Both the position numbers and the translations under genes were made by a program. A stretch of DNA of 64,000 nucleotides from contig CAKOIF010000006.1 of NCBI GenBank assembly GCA_934086485.1, forward strand, positions 1 to 64,000. Reading direction: 5' to 3'. Below the pieces are notes generated by a model that made no database searches, had not been told where the DNA came from, and saw only the letters and a program-made list of their open reading frames with translations. Of this stretch, positions 53,088 to 62,790 are shown piece after piece; positions within the stretch are counted from its first letter, which is position 1; each line of letters begins with the position of its first letter. This DNA comes from an uncultured Bacilli bacterium. Its GTDB lineage: Bacteria > Bacillota_I > Bacilli_A > RF39 > UBA660.

Positions 53088-54089
53088 ATGACAGAAAATA
53101 CTTTATATAATTCAAACAAAAAAGGACAATTTATGAAAGATAAGTTTGCAAGAGCTATACTAACTAACCCTGCAAATGAAGACTATTTAATAGCACTTTA
53201 TAACTCATTAGAACCAGATAAAAATATTAAAGCAATTGGTGCTAAAATAATAACTAATGAAATTAATAATTATAAAGATGCTAAAGAAAGAATTACTGAT
53301 GCAATAATGGAGGTAGAAACCACTAAAGGAATTGATTTAGTTAATTTTGAAGTAAATGCTTTTAAATCTGATAAAATAATTAGAAAGAACCTATCTTATG
53401 TTTGCCATATGGTAATTAGAATGGTAGATGAAAATACGGGAGAATATTACAATAAGGTTGTACAAGTTAATATTAATAATTTTGATAGATTTGGGCAAGG
53501 AAAATTTGTATATAAATCAGAACTTTTTCCAAATGCTGAAGAGTTATTAGTAATATATGACATAAATGTTGCATTATTATCAAAAATGTCATATGATGAT
53601 TATAGAAAATTTAATAAATTATCAACTGAATATTTATCTATAATTTTTACAAACAACGATGAGAAAATTTTCAAAGGTAATAAAATGATAATGAAAATAG
53701 TAAAGGAGTTGGAAGATATGTCAAAAAGTTTAGATGAGATGCTATACTATAATCCGGAAGAGTTTCTTAAGAAGGCTGCGCTTGATGCAATTACCGATGA
53801 CATGAAAAAAGAAGCAGCCCAAAAGTCAGTTACTGAAGAAATGAAGAAGGAAGCAGCACGAGAATCTGTTACTGATGAAATGAAGAAGGAAGCAGCACGA
53901 GAATCTGTTACTGATGAAATGAAAAAAGAAGCTGCAATTGAAATTGTAATCGAAGAAAATAATATAGCTGCTGCAAAAGAATTAATTAAAAATGGTATAT
54001 CAAAAGAAATTATCTTAAAATCAATTGATATAACTGAAAAACAGTATAATGATCTAAAAAATGAAGTTCAAAAAGAAACTAATAAATAA
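53088..54089 (+). CDS. Rpn-like (PD-(D/E)XK transposase-family) protein with coiled-coil repeats
   Basis: This 333-residue protein resembles the Rpn/PD-(D/E)XK family often called putative transposase. It has an N-terminal FARAILTNPANEDYLIALYNSL segment, a middle DLVNFEVNAFKSDKIIRKNLSYVCHM segment and FVYKSELFPNAEELLVIYDINV. Catalytic residues are not clearly retained, so activity is uncertain. From residue 235 it carries four 13-residue repeats of the type VTDEMKKEAARES, then a helical tail. GGAGG is seven bases before the ATG. It is on the plus strand, convergent to topA. Confidence 0.6.
   Translation: MTENTLYNSNKKGQFMKDKFARAILTNPANEDYLIALYNSLEPDKNIKAIGAKIITNEINNYKDAKERITDAIMEVETTKGIDLVNFEVNAFKSDKIIRKNLSYVCHMVIRMVDENTGEYYNKVVQVNINNFDRFGQGKFVYKSELFPNAEELLVIYDINVALLSKMSYDDYRKFNKLSTEYLSIIFTNNDEKIFKGNKMIMKIVKELEDMSKSLDEMLYYNPEEFLKKAALDAITDDMKKEAAQKSVTEEMKKEAARESVTDEMKKEAARESVTDEMKKEAAIEIVIEENNIAAAKELIKNGISKEIILKSIDITEKQYNDLKNEVQKETNK
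53790..53945 (+). repeat. Four tandem 39-bp (13-codon) repeats
   Basis: Units start at residues 235, 248, 261 and 274 (ITDDMKKEAAQKS, VTEEMKKEAARES, VTDEMKKEAARES, VTDEMKKEAAIEI). Units 2 and 3 are nearly identical in DNA, suggesting recent slippage. They encode charged helices. Confidence 0.8.
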
Positions 54090-54105
54090 CTTAGTTTCTT
54101 TTTTT
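54073..54105 (+). terminator. Rho-independent terminator of the Rpn-like gene
   Basis: AAGAAACTAA/TTAGTTTCTT (54073-54082 with 54091-54100) and a T-run on the plus strand. The TAA stop (54087-54089) is in the loop. Confidence 0.8.
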
Positions 54106-54125
54106 CTATAATAAAAAATGATGAA

Positions 54126-56150
54126 TTATTCATCACAAGTAGGACAAATTACTTCACCATTTTTAATAACTAATAAATCATTACATTTAGGACATTTATC
54201 ACCTGTTGGTTTATACCAAGATGCATATTTACATTTAGGGAAATTATCACATCCGTAAAATTCTTTTCCCTTTTTAGTTTTTCTAACAATAATATTACCT
54301 TCGCATTTTGGACATTTACAAATAATTTCTTTTTCTGTTTGTTTATTTTCTTTTTTAATATACTTACAAGTTGGGTAATTAGAGCATGCTGTAAACTCAC
54401 CGTACTTACCTTTTCTAATAACTAAAGGGCTGCCACATTCTGGACATTTTTCACCAGTTTCTTCGGGTTTCTTCTTTTCCATATTTTTAAAGGCATTATC
54501 TACAAGAGGAGCAAAATTATCATAAAAGTCTTTTAACATTTTTTTATAATCCTCATTACCTTCGGCAATCTCATCTAAATCTTTTTCCATATTAGCGGTA
54601 TATTTAACGTTTACAATACTTGAGAAAAATTCTTGCAGTTTATCAGTGGTTTCAAAACCAACCTCTGTTGGAACAAACTTTTTATCCTCAAGGGTAACAT
54701 ATCCCCTATCTTTAATTGTGGAAATAATTGTTGCATAAGTTGAGGGTCTTCCTATACCAAGTGATTCAAGTTCTTTAATAAGAGAGCTTTCCGTAAATCT
54801 TGCTGGTGGTTTTGTAAAGTGTTGAGTTTTCGTAATTGTATCAGATAAAATTATACCTGCTTTATAATTTTTAAAGTCTGGTAAAATTGTATCTTCTTGA
54901 TCTTCATAATCACCATAAACTTTTAAATAACCATCAAATGTAAGAACACTACCAGTTGCTTTAAAACCATAATCATTATTATCAAGTAGTACAGTTGTCG
55001 AATTAAATTTAGCATCAGCCATTAATGAAGCAAGAGCTCTATAGTAAATAATTCTATAAAGTTTATATTCATCAGGTGCTAAATACTTTTTAATTTTATC
55101 TGGTTCATAATTAATATTTGTTGGTCTAATACCTTCGTGAGCATCTTGAACATTTTCAGTCTTTTTACCCTTTTTAACATAACCTACATAGTCTTTACCA
55201 AACTTACTATTAATATAGGCAAAAGATGCAGAAGTAAATTCATCAGAAAGTCTTACACTATCAGTACGCATATAAGTAATAAGGCCATGAAATCCATCCT
55301 CAAGTTCAATACCCTCATAAAGTTTTTGAGCAATTTTCATTGTCTTTGAGGCAGCAAACCCTAGTTTATTAGAGCATGCCTGTTGAAGTGTTGAAGTTTT
55401 AAATACTTCTTTAGCACTTCTTTTCTTTTCTTTTTCTTCGACACTTTTAATAGTAAATGTATTTGTTAAACTATCAAGTATTTTATCAGCCTCTTTTTCA
55501 TTTGGAATTTCTATGTCTTTTTCTTTATAAGTTTCTAAATTTGCCTTAAAGTCTTTGAAGTCAGCCTCAATAGTCCAATATTCTTTAGGAATAAATGCAA
55601 GTATTTCTCTTTCTCTATCCACAATAAGTTTTAGAGCAACAGATTGTACTCTACCCGCAGATTTACCAGCTGTTTTAGATTGCATAACTTTGCTTAATCT
55701 AAAACCAATAATTCTATCTAGAAATCTACGTGCTTCTCCAGAATGAACTAAATTCATATCAATTCTTCGAGGATTTTTTAAAGCCTTTAGAACAACATCT
55801 TTAGTAATTTCATTAAAAACAATTCTATCATATTTTTCATCAGGTACTTTTAATTCATCATATAAATGCCAAGAAATAGTTTCCCCCTCACGGTCTGGGT
55901 CGGTTGCAAGGTAAATATGATCTGCTTTTTCAATTAAATCTTTTAAATATTTAACATCTTTCTTTTTACCCTTAATTATTTCATAACTAGGTTTAAAATC
56001 ATTTTCAATATCAATACCAAGCCCATATTTTCCAGATGTTGCTAAATCTCTAATATGACCTTTCGAAGAAACTACAGTGTAATCCCCACCTAAATATTTT
56101 GAAATTGTTTTACATTTTGCAGGGGACTCCACGATTATTATGTTTTTCAT
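54126..56150 (-). CDS. topA: DNA topoisomerase I
   Basis: This 674-residue type IA topoisomerase relaxes negative supercoils. The toprim domain begins IIVESPAKCKTISKYL and has YLATDPDREGETISWHL. The active Tyr is in GLITYMRTDSVRLS. The C-terminus carries three zinc-ribbon units (CPECGSPL..CSNYPTC, CPKCEGNI..CDNFPKC, CPKCNDLL..CPTC). Length is normal for Firmicutes. It is the last gene of the rbgA-rnhB-ltaS-like-topA operon. Confidence 0.96.
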   Translation of the reverse strand: MKNIIIVESPAKCKTISKYLGGDYTVVSSKGHIRDLATSGKYGLGIDIENDFKPSYEIIKGKKKDVKYLKDLIEKADHIYLATDPDREGETISWHLYDELKVPDEKYDRIVFNEITKDVVLKALKNPRRIDMNLVHSGEARRFLDRIIGFRLSKVMQSKTAGKSAGRVQSVALKLIVDREREILAFIPKEYWTIEADFKDFKANLETYKEKDIEIPNEKEADKILDSLTNTFTIKSVEEKEKKRSAKEVFKTSTLQQACSNKLGFAASKTMKIAQKLYEGIELEDGFHGLITYMRTDSVRLSDEFTSASFAYINSKFGKDYVGYVKKGKKTENVQDAHEGIRPTNINYEPDKIKKYLAPDEYKLYRIIYYRALASLMADAKFNSTTVLLDNNDYGFKATGSVLTFDGYLKVYGDYEDQEDTILPDFKNYKAGIILSDTITKTQHFTKPPARFTESSLIKELESLGIGRPSTYATIISTIKDRGYVTLEDKKFVPTEVGFETTDKLQEFFSSIVNVKYTANMEKDLDEIAEGNEDYKKMLKDFYDNFAPLVDNAFKNMEKKKPEETGEKCPECGSPLVIRKGKYGEFTACSNYPTCKYIKKENKQTEKEIICKCPKCEGNIIVRKTKKGKEFYGCDNFPKCKYASWYKPTGDKCPKCNDLLVIKNGEVICPTCDE

Positions 56151-58141
56151 TTAACATTCTCCTTTTCATTTTCAATTTTTTCAAATAAGTAAGCAAAATA
56201 ATTATTTTTAATTGCTTTACTACTCATATTCATTTTAGCATAAATTAATTCATTTATCTTCTTAATTTCTTCATCAGAATATGTAAAGTCTGTAAAGTAA
56301 GTAATCTTACCAGTACTTGCATTAAAATATGCATATTCATTTTTCCAAGAATAATCATAGAACACTACTAAACTTTGATAATTATCAGAAAATAAATCAT
56401 CACCCATATAATATCTAGGATCATAATCTAAATCAAAAAGGTTTGCCACTGTCGGAAGAATATTAATATAACTTGTATATTCATCCATAGTTATAGTTTC
56501 TTTTAAAGAACTATCATAAATAACAAGTGGTACTTTTTCATTTTCATAATCACTTAAATCTCTATCAAGTATTTCATTTAATATATTAAGATTTATACCA
56601 TAAGGATAATGATCTCCGAAAAGTACTATAATAGTATCATCTAAAAGATTTCTTTCTTGTAAACCATCAATAAGTACGCCTAAAGCATTATCAAGTTCAG
56701 TCATTTTTGAAAGATATCTTTTAAGTTCAATTGAATAAGAAGTATCCTCGAATTTATCTAAATATTTATCTCCATATTCACTATGTGATGCATAAGGTTG
56801 ATGAGTTGTAACAGTTGTAATATAACTCATAAATTTACCATCAATATCATCGAGTTTTTCTAAATATTTTTCCATTAAAGTTACATCACTAGGCCAAGCA
56901 CCATAAACATTGGAATAATCCATATTTAAACTATTAACATCATAATAATTTTGACTACCCATATTTGGATGAATACTTGTTCTTTCATAATAAGTATTAT
57001 CATAATCATGAAAACTATTTGTGGTATAACCTTTATTATTAAATAAATTAAATATACTTTCTGGATAAGTATTATTTACATATAAATTTGATGTACAATT
57101 ATTATATATTGAATAAAGTGATGTCATTGCACTAAATTCATTATTACCTGTAGCACAACTATTTCTCGGAGAATAATTATTTTCAAAGTAATAACTTGAA
57201 CTTAATAATTTATAAAAGTTTGGAAAATATTCTTCATTAATAATGATGTCATTAACACTTTCCATCATAATAACTATTAAGTTCTTATCTTTATATTTAC
57301 CAGTATATTCATTTTTACTAGTTATCATATTATTAATATAAAAACTATTTAAGGAGTTAAGTGTACTATCAGTTTCATTATTTATAATATTTTCCCAAGT
57401 AGTATCATCAATATCTCTTTTATCTTTATCAGGATTATAGGCAATTACATCATTTTTATCAAGATTTGTTTCAATATATTTACTTTTTAAATCTAGTAAG
57501 CCATATGAAATAATACCAAAGTCTTTTACTACTAAACTAGGATTTGAGGTTCCTTCGAAAAGTTCTTTTAAAGAAAGTACTTGATATTTATCGTTGTATT
57601 TATCGCTTAATGAATGATAATAAAATATTGATGATAAGCAAAGTACTATAAGTAAAATGCAAGATACAATTTGATATTCATATCTATATTTCTTTTTTAA
57701 ATGAAAATCTTTAGGTTTAGTTTTAAGTCTTATACCATTAATAATAAAAACTAACATAAGAAGTATAAATGGTAAAAATAAAGTTAGAAATACTGGTTTA
57801 CTGCTTTTAAGAAAATCTTTTATGTAATCTTTTACAGCCCCTGCTTGACTTACAGTATTAAAGGACATATAAACTCCTAAAAAGTTTAAAAATAGCATTT
57901 GGGCAAATGAATAAACAGAAAATATTAAAACTGTTATACTCGAAAATATGTAAGAGACTTTTCTAGAAAATATTGAGTATATTAATGATAATACAATAGC
58001 AATTACATTAATACCTATAAAGGTTCTCAAAAAGGAAAAATTTAAAATATTTAAATTATTAATTAACCTAAAAATAACTTCGATTAAAAATCCTGAAGTA
58101 AGCAAAATCAAATAATTATTTAATATTTTATTTTTACTCAT
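56147..58141 (-). CDS. LTA synthase family membrane sulfatase
   Basis: This 664-residue protein has about five N-terminal membrane segments (residues 10-180) and an extracellular sulfatase-fold domain of the LtaS type, which transfers glycerol-phosphate or similar groups onto anchor lipids. Metal-site motifs: VIMMESVNDIIINEEYF, ATGNNEFSAMTSLYS (the Thr is the probable nucleophile), YITTVTTHQPYASH and VLFGDHYPYG. The lengths of both domains are normal. It overlaps topA (4 bases) and rnhB (1 base). Whether it makes lipoteichoic acid or a related phosphodiester polymer cannot be read here. Confidence 0.85.
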   Translation of the reverse strand: MSKNKILNNYLILLTSGFLIEVIFRLINNLNILNFSFLRTFIGINVIAIVLSLIYSIFSRKVSYIFSSITVLIFSVYSFAQMLFLNFLGVYMSFNTVSQAGAVKDYIKDFLKSSKPVFLTLFLPFILLMLVFIINGIRLKTKPKDFHLKKKYRYEYQIVSCILLIVLCLSSIFYYHSLSDKYNDKYQVLSLKELFEGTSNPSLVVKDFGIISYGLLDLKSKYIETNLDKNDVIAYNPDKDKRDIDDTTWENIINNETDSTLNSLNSFYINNMITSKNEYTGKYKDKNLIVIMMESVNDIIINEEYFPNFYKLLSSSYYFENNYSPRNSCATGNNEFSAMTSLYSIYNNCTSNLYVNNTYPESIFNLFNNKGYTTNSFHDYDNTYYERTSIHPNMGSQNYYDVNSLNMDYSNVYGAWPSDVTLMEKYLEKLDDIDGKFMSYITTVTTHQPYASHSEYGDKYLDKFEDTSYSIELKRYLSKMTELDNALGVLIDGLQERNLLDDTIIVLFGDHYPYGINLNILNEILDRDLSDYENEKVPLVIYDSSLKETITMDEYTSYINILPTVANLFDLDYDPRYYMGDDLFSDNYQSLVVFYDYSWKNEYAYFNASTGKITYFTDFTYSDEEIKKINELIYAKMNMSSKAIKNNYFAYLFEKIENEKENVK

Positions 58142-59034
58142 TACTGTTTCCTTTCTATAATTTTTTTAACTGGACCGTAAGTAGTCCTATAAATATCTAA
58201 TATACCATATTTTTCTAATAATTCAAGATGCCTTTTTGTAGGATAACCTTTATGTTTTTTATATTCATACTGTGGGTAAACTTTGTCATATTCATCCATT
58301 ATATGATCTCTTGTTACTTTTGCAAGGACTGATGCAGCCGCTATGGTAATACTTTTAGCATCTCCTTTAATTATTCCTAAGGAGTTTTCTCTTTTTAAAT
58401 CCATTGCATCCGTTATTATAAAGTCTGGTTTAACTTTTAGGTTATCTACTGCTGTATTCATACCAAGTCTTGATGCCTCCAAAATATTTATTTCATCTAT
58501 TTTTTTATTATCAATTATACTTATACTATAACTTATAGCATCTTTTTTAATAATTTCAAAATATTTTTCTCTTTGTTTTTCGGTAAGTTTTTTTGAATCT
58601 GTTAAACCTGGAAGTTCATAGTTATGAGGAAGTATTACTGCTGCTGCAACCACTGGTCCACATAAAGGTCCTCTTCCTGCTTCATCAGTACCGGCAATTA
58701 GTTTATAACCTTTATTATATAATTCTTTTTCAAAATGGTGATTATCTTTTATAAGGATTAAATCTTCGATTTTTCTTTTTAAAGTTTTATTTTCCTCTTT
58801 AGAAAAAAGTGATTCTAAAGATTCAACTTTAAAATTATGAACTAATTCAAAATCACAAGTTTCATTTATAACTTTAATAAATTCATTATCAATGTTTTCA
58901 CTACACATTAAAAATATATAATCACATTCTTTTATTATGCCATAAATAGTAAGTGCAGTTTTACCTGTAATTATATATTTATCTTTATCTATATTTAAAT
59001 CATTTAAAATACTAATTATCTGTCTTTTCTTCAT
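58141..59034 (-). CDS. rnhB: Ribonuclease HII with N-terminal extension
   Basis: This 297-residue enzyme removes ribonucleotides from DNA. The catalytic half begins AGTDEAGRGPLCGPVVAAAVIL (Asp-Glu-x-GRG), with GLTDSKKL, the Asp in FIITDAMDLK and the C-terminal HKGYPTKRHLELL. Ahead of it is an extra domain of about 105 residues with ITGKTALTIYGIIKECDYIF, which resembles the GG-x-AL and D-x-D pattern of small nucleotidyltransferases, though the acidic site looks weak. The ATG overlaps the rbgA stop by 23 bases. Confidence 0.9.
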   Translation of the reverse strand: MKKRQIISILNDLNIDKDKYIITGKTALTIYGIIKECDYIFLMCSENIDNEFIKVINETCDFELVHNFKVESLESLFSKEENKTLKRKIEDLILIKDNHHFEKELYNKGYKLIAGTDEAGRGPLCGPVVAAAVILPHNYELPGLTDSKKLTEKQREKYFEIIKKDAISYSISIIDNKKIDEINILEASRLGMNTAVDNLKVKPDFIITDAMDLKRENSLGIIKGDAKSITIAAASVLAKVTRDHIMDEYDKVYPQYEYKKHKGYPTKRHLELLEKYGILDIYRTTYGPVKKIIERKQ

Positions 59035-59872
59035 CTAGTGTAATTCCTTTTATTTTTCCTCCAATAATATCATTATATAGTCTTTCACTAACTTTTGTAA
59101 AGTCTGTTTCTCCATTTTTTGTGAATCCCCATTTTAAAGATAAATTATCAAATACCTCAATTGCATCAGTTTCTGATGTTTTATAAATATCTTTTAAAAT
59201 ATTTGGGTAACTTTTAAGATAAAAATTAATTATGTACATACCAATATCAGAGATATTTAAGACTTCTTTTTTTATTGAGCCAATTGTTGCCATATTATAA
59301 GCGTGAGTCATATTATCAAGTTTTGGCCATAATATTCCCGGAGAATCTAAAAGTGTTATACCATATTTTGTAGGTAAGAAATTTAAATTTTTAGTTACTC
59401 CAGGTTTATTGCCAACATTTTGAACTTTTTTACCAACCATATTATTAATTAAAGTTGATTTACCTACATTAGGAATACCTATTACTAAAGCTTTAATTTC
59501 TTTTTCTTTTAAGCCTTTATTTTTTCTTTTTTCTTGAATATATGAAGTACACTTTTTAGTAATATCAAATAATTTTTTAAAATCTTTATTATTTTTCAAA
59601 TCAAGAAGAATTACTTCATAACCTGATTTTTTATAAAGCTCTACAAAATAATTTGTTTTCTTTTCATCACATAAATCTTTTTTGGTCATAACTAAAATTT
59701 TAGTTTTACCTTTTATTATTTCATTTATATCCTTTATCATCGTAGAGACTGGACATCTTGCATCAACAACTACATAGACAATATCAATTAAATTAATATT
59801 TTCAAGTATTTGTCTTTTTGTTTTAGCCATATGTCCTGGATAATAATTAATTTTTGTTATATTTTCATTCAT
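59012..59872 (-). CDS. rbgA: Ribosome biogenesis GTPase YlqF/RbgA
   Basis: This circularly permuted GTPase of about 286 residues is required for late 50S assembly. G4 (TKKDLC) comes first, then G1 (GIPNVGKSTLINN), G2 (KPGVTKNLN) and G3 (DSPGILWPKL), with a C-terminal ANTAR-like region (ILKDIYKTSETDAIEVFDNL). YYPGHMAK at the N-terminus is diagnostic. The ATG at 59872 has GGAAGTG upstream; an in-frame ATG at 59908 lies within the RhuM gene. Its start region is repeated at 62798-62836. Confidence 0.95.
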   Translation of the reverse strand: MNENITKINYYPGHMAKTKRQILENINLIDIVYVVVDARCPVSTMIKDINEIIKGKTKILVMTKKDLCDEKKTNYFVELYKKSGYEVILLDLKNNKDFKKLFDITKKCTSYIQEKRKNKGLKEKEIKALVIGIPNVGKSTLINNMVGKKVQNVGNKPGVTKNLNFLPTKYGITLLDSPGILWPKLDNMTHAYNMATIGSIKKEVLNISDIGMYIINFYLKSYPNILKDIYKTSETDAIEVFDNLSLKWGFTKNGETDFTKVSERLYNDIIGGKIKGITLDEEKTDN

Positions 59873-59897
59873 TACTTTCACTTCCTTATTCATTATC
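59859..59897. repeat. 39-bp imperfect direct repeat, right-boundary copy at rbgA start
   Basis: It matches 62798-62836 at about 33 of 39 positions. This copy contains the functional rbgA start and ribosome-binding site. Confidence 0.7.
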
Positions 59898-60890
59898 ACT
59901 ATTTTCATTTAAATATTTATTATAAAATTCATCCATTGAAGAAATATATTTTTGATCTTGTATAACCCTAAATTTTTCATATTCTTTTTCCGCTTTTTCT
60001 ACTGCTTCCATATGAGATATACTGCCACTATTATTTAATATTTCTTTTCTTCTAAATTTTAATAAATCATCAGTTGCATCTATCCAATCTTTCATTGTCA
60101 TTACATGTCTTTGTTTTGCTTCATCTTCTGCAAAAACTAAAAACATATTTGTTAAATCTTTTAAATTATTCATTTCTTCTTCAGTTAAATAATTTTTAGC
60201 AACAGCTACATCATATTTATATATTAAACCATCTGGAGAATTTTTCCAATTAGTTAATCCCATATGCTCTTTATCTGAGTTTGCTCTACTATATATTAAT
60301 TCGGCAGCAGTATGCCCACTTATAGCGAAATGTAATTTATTTTGAACTATTTTAAAAAAAGTGTATGCTTCTTCAGATTTAGGACTGTAATCAGTTGAAG
60401 TTGCAATAAATAAATCAGTTATTTTTTGATATGCCATTCTTTCACTTACTCTAATTGTTTTAATACGTTCTAATAATTCATTAAAATATTTTGTATCATA
60501 TTTATTTCCATTTATAAAACGTTCATCATTTAATGCAAATCCCTTTGTCATATATTCTTTTAGAATTTTTGTAGCCCATATTCTAAATTCTGTTGCTTTT
60601 TTAGAATTAATTCTATAACCAACAGCAATTATAGCATCTAAACTATAAATAGTTGTGTTATAGTTTTTCCCATCATCGGCAGTTAACGAGCATTTCTCGG
60701 TAACTGAATTTTTATCTAATTCTTTTTCCTCAAATATATGTTTCAAGTGTAAACTTATATTATCTGTAGAACATTCAAAAACCTTTGACATACCTTTTTG
60801 TGATAACCATAAAGTTTCGTCTTTATAAATAGCATCTACTATAATATTACCTTCACTATTTTTATATATAATTAGTTTATTATCCTCCAT
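59886..60890 (-). CDS. Virulence protein RhuM family
   Basis: This 334-residue RhuM-type protein begins IYKNSEGNIIVDAIYKDETLWLSQKGMSKVFECS, with IYSLDAIIAVGYRINSKKATEFRIWATKILKEY in the middle and KLHFAISGHTAAELIYSRAN plus HVMTMKDWI in the C-terminal part. RhuM proteins are common in mobile elements and pathogenicity islands and have no established activity. The gene is intact. It has GGAGGATATT upstream, and its stop lies 14 bases before the rbgA start. Confidence 0.85.
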   Translation of the reverse strand: MEDNKLIIYKNSEGNIIVDAIYKDETLWLSQKGMSKVFECSTDNISLHLKHIFEEKELDKNSVTEKCSLTADDGKNYNTTIYSLDAIIAVGYRINSKKATEFRIWATKILKEYMTKGFALNDERFINGNKYDTKYFNELLERIKTIRVSERMAYQKITDLFIATSTDYSPKSEEAYTFFKIVQNKLHFAISGHTAAELIYSRANSDKEHMGLTNWKNSPDGLIYKYDVAVAKNYLTEEEMNNLKDLTNMFLVFAEDEAKQRHVMTMKDWIDATDDLLKFRRKEILNNSGSISHMEAVEKAEKEYEKFRVIQDQKYISSMDEFYNKYLNENSDNE

Positions 60891-60953
60891 TAATATCCTC
60901 CTTTTCTATAGTTTTTTTAATTTTCAATATATCACTTTCACTTTTTGGTTCAT

Positions 60954-61016
60954 TTAATTGTCAAAATCAGAATTATGCAATAAATCTTGTATAACTCTAA
61001 ATTTTTCATATTCCAC
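60954..61016 (-). pseudogene. RhuM C-terminal remnant
   Basis: The minus-strand codons encode VEYEKFRVIQDLLHNSDFDN and a stop, matching the EYEKFRVIQD tail of the intact RhuM. There is no start, and the upstream sequence is unrelated. It may be the missing end of the truncated RhuM at 62164-62772, displaced by the KilA-N gene. The surrounding 60891-61129 has no other gene. Confidence 0.6.
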
Positions 61017-61129
61017 TACTGTTACTTTCAATAATATGGGTACTTGCAACAAATATCTTTGATAACAAGACATTTATTGTTTTATTAATCTCTTATTTAT
61101 TATTAAAAGCAATTTCAATCATACAATAC

Positions 61130-61999
61130 TTAATCATTTGTCCCACCAATTAATTTTTGATCATCTAATTTCGTTATACCTATTATATTATTATCGCTTG
61201 CTAAAATAGTTATTTGTCTTTTAGCAGTTTCATTTAGTTTTTCTAATCTATCTTTTTGACCAATATTATTTTCTATCATACTAGCATTTAATACCTCTAA
61301 ATTAGATAAGACAACTAAATGTAAAATATCTGTATAATCTCTTATATTACCCTCCAATTTTGGATTATTTTCTCTCCACTCTTTTGCAGTCATCCCAAAC
61401 AATGCTACATTTATTACATCTGCTTCGTTAGCATAAACAAAAAGTTTTTGTTTATCTGTTAAAGTAGGAACTAAATTTTCTTTAATACTATCAGTATGTA
61501 TTCTATAATTTGTTTTTGATAAGCTTCTTCTAACAGACCATTCTATTTTTTCTTGATATGTTTCATTATATTTTAATCTTTCAAATTATTGAATCAAATA
61601 TAATTTAAATGCGGGATCTATCCAAGACGCAAATTCTAAGGCAATATCTGGATGTGCAAATGTACCACCATCATATTTTCCTCTTTTACTTACAAAACCT
61701 TTAGCATTTGTAGTACTTATCCATCTAGAAGGACTCATTGTAAAAGAATTATTTGCAGAGTCATTTTTAAACTCGCGAGATTCCGCTAGTTTAAAATTTT
61801 CATTAAACAATTCTTCCCAAAGTGAATAAAAATCAAAAGAACTTTTATTGCTCATCCACTTAATAACAACATCACCAGGATTATCAGGATTTTTGTATCT
61901 TGCCAAATCTGTTAAAGATATATAATCTATATTATCAATTCTCATTACGTTTATCAAATTATCTTTTACATTCATTTTTGTTGTAATTTTATTATTCAT
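61130..61999 (-). pseudogene. KilA-N domain protein broken by one stop codon
   Basis: The first part (61589-61999, start ATG with AGGAAGG upstream) has a KilA-N domain: YISLTDLARYKNPDNPGDVVIKWMSN, GTFAHPDIALEFASWIDPAFKLYLIQ. A TAA stop follows at 61586-61588. Directly after it the same frame continues FERLKYNETYQEKIEWSVRR to ADVINVALFGMTAKEWRENNP to the TAA at 61130, without another stop. The codon was probably GAA or CAA. KilA-N proteins are phage- or defence-associated DNA-binding proteins. Confidence 0.8.
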
Positions 62000-62027
62000 A
62001 TACAATCCTTCCTTTCTATTTTATATT

Positions 62028-62095
62028 TTAGATACTACAAGAAAAATCAAATATATATTAAAAATCAATTTCATTTAATAAATTTTAGTATCTAA
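62028..62095. repeat. 10-bp inverted repeat upstream of the KilA-N gene
   Basis: TTAGATACTA (62028-62037) and TAGTATCTAA (62086-62095) are perfect inverted arms 48 bases apart, just before the KilA-N start. Could be an operator. Confidence 0.45.
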
Positions 62096-62163
62096 ACATG
62101 TTTTTTTCTTATTATAAAAATGTTAAAAGACTTATTTAACTGGCTTTTTATTTTTAACTTAGC

Positions 62164-62772
62164 CTAGAAACATATTACATAATGCATTTTATTTTGAACC
62201 TTTTTAAAAAACTTAATTGTTGTCGGAGATTTTTTATCATAATCCACACTTGTCGCATAAATATCAGTAACTTTTTGATAAAAGCGTCTTTCTGATAATC
62301 TTATTTCTCTTATTTCGGCAAGTAAAGAATCATAATAATCTTCATCAAAGAACGTACCATTTGCCATTCTCTTTTTATCTATTATATAACCTTTTTTTGA
62401 ATACTCTTTTAATATATAAGTTGCCCACCTTCTAAATTGGATGGCTCTATCTGAGTTTACTTTGTAACCTACTGAAATAACTATATCTAAATTATAAAAG
62501 AGTACATTCCTAGTAATTTCTCTATTGCCTTCTTTTTGAACTAGTGCAAAATTTGCACTAGTTGAATCTTCATTAAATTCAAGCTCAGAATATATGTTTT
62601 TAATATGCTTAGTAACTACAGTTCTATCAACATTAAAAAGTTCTCCAATAGCTTTCTGTGTTAGCCATAAATCACCATCTTCAAATCTAACTTGAATTCC
62701 CCTATCATGTGTTTGTCTTTCGAATATTAGAAATTCCGCACTACTGCTTCTTATCATTAAATCTTTTGCCAT
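62164..62772 (-). pseudogene. C-terminally truncated RhuM copy
   Basis: About 202 residues correspond to the first 60 percent of a RhuM protein (VRFEDGDLWLTQKAIGELFNVDRTVVTKHI, FYNLDIVISVGYKVNSDRAIQFRRWATYILKEY). It breaks off after KVQNKMHYVI with a stop, where the intact paralogue continues AISGHTAAELIYSR. The ATG at 62772 has GGAGG upstream. It starts 18 bases after the small membrane gene. Confidence 0.75.
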
Positions 62773-62790
62773 TTTCATCACCTCCAGCAT

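Noticed and set aside
52888..53115. Minus-strand 75-codon hydrophobic frame
   Set aside because: It overlaps the start of the Rpn-like gene, has a Phe/Tyr/Leu composition typical of AT-rich noise and lacks a ribosome-binding site.
53790..53945. 39-bp repeats considered as a CRISPR array
   Set aside because: Units are contiguous, in frame and without spacers; they encode a helix. No cas gene is in the window.
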